This document shows positions 1 to 5,356 of a stretch of DNA of 5,356 bases, piece after piece. A program made the translations under genes and the position numbers. Below the pieces are notes generated by a model. It was not told where the DNA came from. It was given only the letters and a program-made list of their open reading frames with translations, and searched no databases. This stretch comes from Bacteroidota bacterium (GTDB taxonomy: Bacteria; Bacteroidota; Ignavibacteria; UBA10030; F1-140-MAGs086). The stretch lies in the NCBI GenBank assembly GCA_005792205.1, contig SXSO01000046.1, forward strand, positions 1 through 5,356. Direction: 5' to 3'. Numbering within the stretch: position 1 is the stretch's first letter; each line of letters begins with the position of its first letter.

Positions 1-831
1 CATTTCTTAATGTACTTATTGGGGAAAAACTTGCTATTACAACTTCTAAACCACAAACCACACGACATAAAATTGTAGGAATATATAATGATAAAACATC
101 TCAAATAATTTTTCTTGATACTCCAGGAATTATAAAAGCAAAATATAAACTTCATTCTGCAATGATGAACTCTATGCATTCTGCAATATCGGATGCAGAT
201 GTTTTATTTCATATAATTGATGTAGAAAAATTTTCTATTGAGAAATTTCAAAATGAGATTGATTTTAAGATAATAAAAGAAACGAAAAAAAAAAACATAT
301 CTTATTCTTAATAAATCAGATTTAACCAATAAAATAGATATTCTCCCAATCATTGATATTTGTGCAAAAACAAATATCTATCTTGAAATTTTTCCAATTT
401 CTGCTTTACATAGAGTTGGTGTGAATGAAATTATACAAGACATAAAAAAACATCTTCCAAGTGATGTTCCATTTTACATGGAAGACGATATAAGTATTCA
501 TCCACAAAAATTTTTTGTGAGTGAATTAATTAGAGAACAAATTTTTTATTTATTGAGAGATGAAATTCCATATTCAACTACAATTCAAATAGTAAACTTT
601 CAAGAAAATGAAAATTTTGATAAAATTTCTGCTGAAATAATTGTGGATAAAAAATCTTTAAAACAAATTGTAATTGGAAATAAAGGAAGTATGTTAAAAA
701 ACATTGGGATACAATCACGAAAAGAAATTGAAAAATTTTTAAATAAAAAAATTTTTTTAGAACTCTTTGTAAAAGTGAGAGAAAATTGGAGAGAGGATGA
801 AATCAAACTTAAAGAGTTTGGATATAAATAA
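1..831 (+). CDS. era: GTPase Era, 5'-partial, interrupted by a +1-base frameshift in a poly(A) tract
   Basis: Era is an essential GTPase that binds 16S rRNA near its 3' end and aids 30S subunit maturation. The gene enters from the left; the P-loop (G1) and roughly 20 N-terminal residues are missing. Reading from base 3 gives FLNVLIGEKLAITTSKPQTT, the G2 region, then DTPG (G3) at 117-128. This frame stops at 309-311. After the A11 tract at 285-295 the protein continues one base later, with TYLILNKSDL (G4, NKSD at 310-321), ISAL (G5 near 400-408) and a complete C-terminal KH domain carrying the IGNKGS GxxG loop and ending in KEFGYK. Removing one A restores about 275 continuous residues, which suits a family of about 300. 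The GTG at 421 opens the remaining frame but lies mid-protein and is not a true start. Identity is certain; whether the shift is real or a sequencing error is not. The next gene starts 6 bases after the stop. Confidence 0.93.
285..295 (+). other. A11 homopolymer at the era frameshift
   Basis: There are eleven consecutive A residues after GAAACG. Upstream, Era is read with codons starting at 282 (ACG); downstream, the Era frame has codons at 298 (TAT), one base out of phase. Ten A residues would give an uninterrupted E-T-K-K-K-T-Y-L-I-L, so the simplest reading is one extra A. It could be a homopolymer sequencing error, a genuine indel, or an indel masked by RNA polymerase slippage on the tract. 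Confidence 0.85.
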
Positions 832-837
832 GTAGTT

Positions 838-2547
838 ATGGAAATAAAAAATCAAACGGTATTGATTCTTGGTGGATGGGGACTTGTTGGAAGCGCAATT
901 TGTCGTAAGTTGATAGATAACAATCCACGAAAAATTATAATTACTTCTTTGAAAAAAGAAGAAGCAATTGAATCAGTAGAAAAGTTTAAAAAAGAATTTC
1001 CAAGTAAGCAAAATATTTTTATTCCATATTGGGGGAATATTTTCGTGAGAGAGAGTTTAAAAGATTTGGATCGAAATGAAATTTTATCTAATGAAAAATT
1101 TCGCAATTATTTTATCAGTGATATTATAGATGAATTTTCTGAGTCAATTATAAAAAACTCTGCTTTGTATAAATTGCTGAAAAAATATAAACCACAAGTT
1201 GTAATTGACTGTATCAATACTGCAACTGCAATTGCATATCAAGATATTTTTTATAGTTCTAAAAAATTATTTTCAGAAATTCAAAATGCTAAATCAAGTA
1301 AAATCGCAAATGAAAGTTTAATAAATTCTGTAGAAAATCTTTTATGCACATTGTATATTCCACAACTTGTGCGACATATTCAATTACTCTATCGTTCAAT
1401 GCAAATTGCAAAAACAAAAGTGTATCTTAAAATTGGAACAAGTGGAACTGGAGGAATGGGATTAAATATTCCGTATACTCATAGTGAAGAAAAACCATCA
1501 CGAGTTTTGCTTTCCAAATCTTCTGTTGCTGGTGCACATACTCTTCTTTTATTTTTGATGGGAAGAACTCCTGATGCTCCTGTAATAAAAGAAATTAAAC
1601 CAACTGCTGCAATTGCGTGGAGAAAAATTTCATATGGAAAAATTCAACGTGGAGGAAAACAAATTAAAATAATGGATTGTCCAATTGAAAAAGGAATGAA
1701 GTTGGAAAATAAATTGTTTGCGAAAGATGAAAACTATGGAATAAAATCCAATATGGATTTAGAATCGGTTTATATTGATACGGGAGAAAACGGACTTTTT
1801 TCCAAAAGTGAATTTGAAGCAATTGCAACTCCTGGACAAATGGAATATGTAACACCAGAAGAAATTGCAGAATCAGTAATCGTAGAAATAAAAGGAGGAA
1901 ATACAGGACATGATATTGTAAATGCGTTGGATAATGCAGTTTTAGATCCAACTTATAGAGCAGGTTTTATGTTTCAAAATGCTTTGACAAAATTAGAGAA
2001 ATTAGAAGAAGAGTTTAATACCGAGAGCATTGCATTTGGGTATTTAGGACCACCACGATTGACGAAACTTCTTTTTGAAACACATCTTTTGAAAAAATGT
2101 TTTACCGATATGAGAAGTGTTTTAAAACAAAGTGAAAAATCAATATCCAAAAAACTTCAAGAAGAAATTAGAAAAAACAAAAAATTTCGTTCACAAATTA
2201 TTTCTGTTGGAATTCCTATTTTGCTTTCAGATGGAAAAACACTTTTGAGAGGAAGTGAAATTAAAATTCCATCTCTTCATGGAAGAAATGAATTTGAAAT
2301 CACAAGTACAAACATTGATTCATGGGCAAATGATGGATGGATTGATTTAAGGGAAAAAAATATGAAATTGTGGAAAAATAGAATCAAAAAAATAATTTCA
2401 TTCGTAGAACAAATTCCAAATGATGAAACAAGTTCTAGATATTTTGAAAATATGAATTATTGGAAAAACTTTTCTACTATTGAATCGGGAAAAATAGTTG
2501 GATGGATTTTTTCAGAAGAAGAAAAAGGTAAAAGAGCAAAAGCATAA
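838..2547 (+). CDS. Large SDR/epimerase-like NAD(P)-binding protein, function unassigned
   Basis: This is a cytoplasmic protein of 569 residues with no signal peptide or membrane segment. The N-terminus has a Rossmann beta-strand and glycine-rich loop, VLILGGWGLVGSA (residues 8-20; G12, G15 and G18 fit GxxGxxG), as in extended short-chain dehydrogenases/epimerases. Further conserved-looking blocks are VVIDCINTATAIAYQDIF (121-138), KIGTSGTGGMGLNIPYTHSE (198-217) and LLSKSSVAGAHTLLLFLMGR (224-243). A canonical YxxxK is not visible: K227 sits where the SDR lysine would be, but V223 is at the tyrosine position, and Y213 is the nearest Tyr. The C-terminal half (about 250-569) does not resemble a standard SDR and includes the segment FGYLGPPRLTKLLFETHLLK (400-419). 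I recall similar proteins labelled short-chain dehydrogenase or NAD-dependent epimerase in Chlorobi/Ignavibacteria-type genomes. The substrate is unknown. ATG 838 follows the era stop by 6 bases with no Shine-Dalgarno motif. Confidence 0.8.
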   Translation: MEIKNQTVLILGGWGLVGSAICRKLIDNNPRKIIITSLKKEEAIESVEKFKKEFPSKQNIFIPYWGNIFVRESLKDLDRNEILSNEKFRNYFISDIIDEFSESIIKNSALYKLLKKYKPQVVIDCINTATAIAYQDIFYSSKKLFSEIQNAKSSKIANESLINSVENLLCTLYIPQLVRHIQLLYRSMQIAKTKVYLKIGTSGTGGMGLNIPYTHSEEKPSRVLLSKSSVAGAHTLLLFLMGRTPDAPVIKEIKPTAAIAWRKISYGKIQRGGKQIKIMDCPIEKGMKLENKLFAKDENYGIKSNMDLESVYIDTGENGLFSKSEFEAIATPGQMEYVTPEEIAESVIVEIKGGNTGHDIVNALDNAVLDPTYRAGFMFQNALTKLEKLEEEFNTESIAFGYLGPPRLTKLLFETHLLKKCFTDMRSVLKQSEKSISKKLQEEIRKNKKFRSQIISVGIPILLSDGKTLLRGSEIKIPSLHGRNEFEITSTNIDSWANDGWIDLREKNMKLWKNRIKKIISFVEQIPNDETSSRYFENMNYWKNFSTIESGKIVGWIFSEEEKGKRAKA

Positions 2548-2552
2548 TTGAT

Positions 2553-3323
2553 GTGAATTTTTTTTTTCTACTTTTGTTCTCACTTTTTTTTTCGCAAGAA
2601 AATTTTTCACAGTGTGGTAAAATTGAAAATAGTGCATTTCAAGTTGGTGAGAAATTGATATTTGATATTTCATATGGATTTATAACCGCAGGTGAATCAA
2701 TTATGGAAATTCCATCAACTGAAATTTTAAATGATAATATGTGTTTTAAAATTTCAGTTGAAGTAAAAACTAATTCTTCATTTGATTGGTTTTACAAAGT
2801 TAGAGATAGTTATTTATCTTATGTGGATGTAGATGGAATTTTTTCTCACAAATTTGAACAGCATATAAAAGAGGGAAGATATAAAAGAGATTTTAGTGCA
2901 ACTTTTAATTATACAAAAAAAATTGCAATTATTTCAAAAAAAAATATAGATATTGATAAATGTATTCATGATATTATTTCTGCTTTTTATTTTATGAGAA
3001 CATTAGATTTTTCTAATTTAAAAAAAAATGATGTTATACATTTAAAAAATTTTTACAAAGATTCAACTTATGATTTGGATGTAAAATTTTTAGGTAAAGA
3101 AAAAATCAAAATAGATATAGGAGAATTTAATTGTATCAAAATAGAACCATTTGTAACAGAAGGTGGATTATTTAAAAACACCGGAACAATTACAATTTGG
3201 TTAAGTGATGATGCAAATAAAATTCCAATTAAAATGTCATCCAAAGTTGTAATTGGCTCTATTGACGCAGAGTTAAAAAAATATTATGGAATCAAATCTG
3301 AATTAAAATCAAAATTGAAATGA
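2553..3323 (+). CDS. Exported DUF3108 domain protein
   Basis: This is a 256-residue protein of the DUF3108 family; its function is not established. An N-terminal hydrophobic segment (residues 3-13, rich in Phe and Leu) should export it to the periplasm or outer envelope; the cysteine at 21 lacks a proper lipobox. Family signs are FQVGEKLIFDISYGFITAGE (29-48), the SYLSYVDVDG strand (87-95), CIHDIISAFYFMRTLDF (137-153), FNCIKIEPF (192-200) and the C-terminal block GTITIWLSDDANKIPIKMSS (211-230) followed by IGSIDAEL. Length is normal for the family. The start is GTG, 5 bases after the upstream stop; ATG 2551 is followed at once by TGA, and no other common start is in frame before the stop at 2529. 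The n-region has no Lys or Arg, which is unusual for a signal peptide. The stop overlaps the next gene's start (ATGA). Confidence 0.85.
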   Translation: MNFFFLLLFSLFFSQENFSQCGKIENSAFQVGEKLIFDISYGFITAGESIMEIPSTEILNDNMCFKISVEVKTNSSFDWFYKVRDSYLSYVDVDGIFSHKFEQHIKEGRYKRDFSATFNYTKKIAIISKKNIDIDKCIHDIISAFYFMRTLDFSNLKKNDVIHLKNFYKDSTYDLDVKFLGKEKIKIDIGEFNCIKIEPFVTEGGLFKNTGTITIWLSDDANKIPIKMSSKVVIGSIDAELKKYYGIKSELKSKLK

Positions 3324-4297
3324 GTAAATCACAATACACACAAATTTCTTTGAAAAAAATTAAAACAATTTCTATAAAAAATAGAAAGAGTAAAGTCGAA
3401 ATAGAAAACTTTGCTAAACCATTTGTAAGTGAAAAAAAATCTTTTAATCAATTTGTAGAAAATTTTCCAAATATATTGGTTGCAAAGGATCTAAAAATAT
3501 TAGTTGAAAGAATTGTTGAATCACGGAAAAAAAAAAATCCCGTAATATTTATGATGGGTGCTCATATGATAAAAGTTGGGCTTTCTCCGATAATCATTGA
3601 TTTAATTGAAAAAAATATTATTACATCAATTGCGATGAATAGTGCTTCCGCAATTCACGATATTGAAACTGCATTTTTTGGCAAAACATCTGAAGATGTT
3701 GCAGAAAATATTTTAGATGGAACTTTTGGAATGTCTAAAGAGACGGGAGATTTTTTAAATAATTCTCTAAAGAAAAATTTCAAAACAAATTTTGGATATG
3801 GAGAATCGCTTGCAAAAGAATTGATTTTAAAAAAAGCCAAATATTTAAATTATAGTATTATTGCAAAATGTTTTGGAAAAAAAATTCCAATAACAATTCA
3901 CGCAGCAATTGGAACAGATATAAATCATCAACAACCCACAATGAATGGAGCTGTTATTGGTGAAATGAGTTTTAGAGATTTCAAAATTTTTACAAATGAA
4001 GTGAAAAAACTTTGTGACGGTGGAGTTGTTTTAAATTTTGGTTCTGCTGTGATAATGCCAGAAATTTTTTTAAAAAGTTTGACTATTGCCAGAAATTTAA
4101 AATACAAAGCTAATGGTTTTACAACTGCAAATTTTGATATGAATTTTCATTATAGACCACAACAAAATATTGTGCAAAGACCAACTCAAAATGGTGGAAA
4201 AGGTTTTTATTTTATTGGGCATCATGAAATTATGTTTCCACTTTTATCAGCGATGATTAAATCTAAAATTGATGAATTTGATTCAATACAAAGATAA
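3320..4297 (+). CDS. Deoxyhypusine-synthase-like protein (DHS-like NAD-binding fold), role unknown
   Basis: This is a 325-residue cytoplasmic protein. Its segment order resembles deoxyhypusine synthase: PVIFMMGAHMIKVGLSPIII (74-93), AMNSASAIHDIETAFFG (105-121; compare TTAGGVEED in DHS), TSEDVAENILDGTFGM (123-138), PTMNGAVIGEMSFRDF (206-221; compare PALTDGSLGDMIF), and near the end NGGKGFYFIGHHEIMFPLLS (291-310; compare the DHS C-terminal FPLL segment after its catalytic lysine). K294 in GGKG is a candidate counterpart of that lysine, but the spacing to FPLL is shorter. DHS modifies eIF5A with spermidine in eukaryotes and archaea; bacteria lack eIF5A, and some bacterial relatives make homospermidine, so a polyamine or other NAD-dependent reaction is possible but unproven. 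The ATG overlaps the preceding stop as ATGA, so translation is probably coupled. An in-frame A11 tract at 3527-3537 encodes KKK. Family placement rests on motif memory, not a search. Confidence 0.68.
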   Translation: MSKSQYTQISLKKIKTISIKNRKSKVEIENFAKPFVSEKKSFNQFVENFPNILVAKDLKILVERIVESRKKKNPVIFMMGAHMIKVGLSPIIIDLIEKNIITSIAMNSASAIHDIETAFFGKTSEDVAENILDGTFGMSKETGDFLNNSLKKNFKTNFGYGESLAKELILKKAKYLNYSIIAKCFGKKIPITIHAAIGTDINHQQPTMNGAVIGEMSFRDFKIFTNEVKKLCDGGVVLNFGSAVIMPEIFLKSLTIARNLKYKANGFTTANFDMNFHYRPQQNIVQRPTQNGGKGFYFIGHHEIMFPLLSAMIKSKIDEFDSIQR

Positions 4298-5120
4298 AAA
4301 ATCATATCCATATTTTATTCTTGTTTTAATACTTTTCTTGTATCAAATTATTGGCAGTACATTTTTTTATATTTTATTTGGAGAAAAAATTGAAAATCGT
4401 ATTTATGAAATGATAACACTTATGTTTTCTCAATTTATATTTATACTATTGCCAATATTATTTTTTTCTACATTTGAAACTAATGATTTGAAAAATTTCT
4501 TTCGTTTAAATTTTAAAATAAAATTTTCGCAAATTATTTTTTCTCTTATTGGTCTTTTTTCACTTTCTCAAATCCTTGGAATTTTTATTTCATTTCAAGA
4601 TACAATTCCACTTCCTGAGTGGTTAAGTAATTTTCGGTCGATGATGGAAAATAAAAGTAAAAATATTACAACAGCAAATTCAATTGGAGAATTATTTTTT
4701 GTAATTTTTGTTATCGCGATAACTCCTGCAATATGTGAAGAAATTTTTTTTCGTGGTTTTATACAGAGAAAATTTGAAAAAATATATACATCAACTTTTG
4801 CATATGTTTTAAGTGGAACGATTTTTGGAATCTATCATTTTAATCCATTTCATATTATTGGACTTATTGGATTAGGAATTTATTTTGGATTTCTTGTATA
4901 TCATTCAAATAGTATTTTTTTGAGCATGATTGCACATTTTCTGAATAATACATTTGCAGTTATTTTGCTTTATTTTGGTATTGATGAAAGTAGTATTATG
5001 TCTATAGGAAATATTTTTTCAATTGAAACTTTTTTTTATTTATTGATTTATAGTTTAGTATTTGTTTTTTCAATATTTTATTTTTTAAAATTCACAGCAA
5101 AAAAAAATATTTATGAATAA
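4272..5120 (+). CDS. CPBP family intramembrane metalloprotease (CAAX protease/Abi)
   Basis: This is a multi-pass inner-membrane protein of 282 residues. Hydrophobic segments lie near 13-36, 47-66, 86-107, 139-155, 174-189, 193-210, 213-234 and 252-273. The glutamate-protease signature is intact: EEIFFR (E156, E157, R161), FGIYH (F185, H189) and AHFLNN (H222, N225). In the family these residues sit in the membrane and form the active site. Known members cleave CAAX proteins in eukaryotes or act in bacteriocin immunity or maturation, signalling and surface-protein handling; the target here cannot be told. I chose ATG 4272 over the TTG immediately before it at 4269. Either start overlaps the end of the DHS-like gene (26 or 29 bases), and the 3' end overlaps the next gene by 8 bases, so it sits inside a coupled operon. 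Neither neighbour suggests a peptide substrate, so a housekeeping envelope role is more likely than bacteriocin immunity. Confidence 0.9.
   Translation: MNLIQYKDKKSYPYFILVLILFLYQIIGSTFFYILFGEKIENRIYEMITLMFSQFIFILLPILFFSTFETNDLKNFFRLNFKIKFSQIIFSLIGLFSLSQILGIFISFQDTIPLPEWLSNFRSMMENKSKNITTANSIGELFFVIFVIAITPAICEEIFFRGFIQRKFEKIYTSTFAYVLSGTIFGIYHFNPFHIIGLIGLGIYFGFLVYHSNSIFLSMIAHFLNNTFAVILLYFGIDESSIMSIGNIFSIETFFYLLIYSLVFVFSIFYFLKFTAKKNIYE
4710..4723. repeat. 14-bp perfect palindrome GTTATCGCGATAAC
   Basis: This sequence equals its own reverse complement over all 14 bases, centred on TCGCGA. It lies inside the CPBP gene and encodes V-I-A-I just before the EExxxR motif. It is GC-richer than its surroundings. 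It has no loop, so it is a poor hairpin and could only be a dimeric protein site or chance. Confidence 0.6.
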
Positions 5121-5356
5121 ATTATTTAATAGAATTTTAGTTGGTATTGTTGGAATACCGATTGTTTTGTATTTGATTTATTTAGGCGAAACTTATTTTT
5201 CGCTGTTTATTTTTTTTGTGTCTGTAATTGCTTTATATGAATTTCATAATATGTTTAAGACGAAAAACATATCACGAGATTTTATTGTAAGTATTTTTGC
5301 AAATTTTTTTGTGATAAGTATTTTTGCAAATTTTCCGAATATTGAAACATATCTAA
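5113..5356 (+). CDS. cdsA: Phosphatidate cytidylyltransferase CdsA, N-terminal part (runs off the right edge)
   Basis: CdsA is the inner-membrane enzyme that converts phosphatidic acid and CTP to CDP-diacylglycerol, the precursor of bacterial phospholipids. The 81 visible residues begin MNKLFNRILVGIVGIPIVLY, matching the family start: a short basic stretch, then a first membrane helix with a V-G-I-P motif. A second hydrophobic segment ends in VIALYEFHNMFK (about 38-49), where CdsA proteins have the typical ALxEFxxx. A third hydrophobic stretch follows (about 57-72). The catalytic C-terminal signature is outside the window, so the call rests on the N-terminus only. The ATG overlaps the stop of the CPBP gene by 8 bases and has no Shine-Dalgarno motif, only an A-rich stretch upstream, which suggests coupled translation. 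A small in-frame duplication lies at 5288-5334. Confidence 0.82.
   Translation, partial: MNKLFNRILVGIVGIPIVLYLIYLGETYFSLFIFFVSVIALYEFHNMFKTKNISRDFIVSIFANFFVISIFANFPNIETYL
5288..5334 (+). repeat. 27-bp-period direct repeat (20-bp exact copies) within cdsA
   Basis: TAAGTATTTTTGCAAATTTT occurs at 5288-5307 and again at 5315-5334. The 27-base period is nine codons, so the reading frame is kept and the peptide SIFANF appears twice. This looks like a short tandem duplication, or slippage, in a hydrophobic segment. Confidence 0.8.

Noticed and set aside
289..296. Programmed -1 ribosomal frameshift at the A AAA AAC slippery sequence
   Set aside because: The heptamer is present, but a -1 shift leads to the wrong frame; era needs +1 (or -2) to continue.
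421..831. Free-standing small KH-domain protein starting at GTG 421
   Set aside because: The same frame upstream encodes the Era G4 and G5 motifs without interruption, so this is the C-terminal part of Era, not a separate gene.
1664..1951. Minus-strand open frame of 95 codons
   Set aside because: It lies wholly inside the SDR-like gene, its translation is a low-complexity Leu/Phe/His mix, and no domain is visible; it is a shadow frame. The same applies to minus-strand frames at 600-806, 852-1106 and 3655-3840.
2620..2640. Lipoprotein signal around Cys21 of the DUF3108 protein
   Set aside because: The residues before the cysteine are F-S-Q, which do not fit the usual lipobox with a small residue at -1.
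4272..5120. CPBP protein as part of a bacteriocin-immunity or phage-defence module
   Set aside because: No small secreted peptide, ABC exporter, toxin or mobile-element gene is next to it; the neighbours are housekeeping-like.

Overview
This 5.36-kb window is strongly AT-rich, with many A and T tracts of 8-11 bases. It looks like a housekeeping stretch from a bacterial chromosome. All genes are on the + strand and packed head to tail, with gaps of 5-6 bases or outright overlaps, so it reads as one long operon. The absence of Shine-Dalgarno motifs, a DUF3108 protein, and a large SDR-like protein of a type I associate with Chlorobi/Ignavibacteria relatives together point to the FCB group (Bacteroidota/Ignavibacteria/Marinimicrobia-like). 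This placement is an inference, not proven by the sequence.

Layout. 1-831: the GTPase Era, entering from the left without its P-loop and split by a one-base frameshift in an 11-A tract at 285-295. 838-2547: a 569-residue protein with an N-terminal NAD(P)-binding Rossmann fold (SDR/epimerase-like), function unassigned. 2553-3323: an exported DUF3108 protein. 3320-4297: a deoxyhypusine-synthase-like protein in a bacterial setting. 4272-5120: a CPBP (CAAX protease/Abi) intramembrane protease. 5113-5356: the start of CdsA (phosphatidate cytidylyltransferase), running off the right edge. There is no gene-free stretch over 300 bases. I see no tRNA, rRNA, CRISPR array, insertion sequence, promoter or terminator.

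How the genes fit together. Era acts in small-subunit ribosome maturation and CdsA in phospholipid synthesis. Between them lie two cytoplasmic proteins of unknown role (SDR-like and DHS-like) flanking an exported DUF3108 protein, then a membrane protease. The tight overlaps (ATGA at 3320-3323, 26 bases at 4272-4297, 8 bases at 5113-5120) suggest translational coupling. I find no clear evidence for a new defence or mobile system. The points most worth checking are the Era frameshift and the two uncharacterised enzymes.
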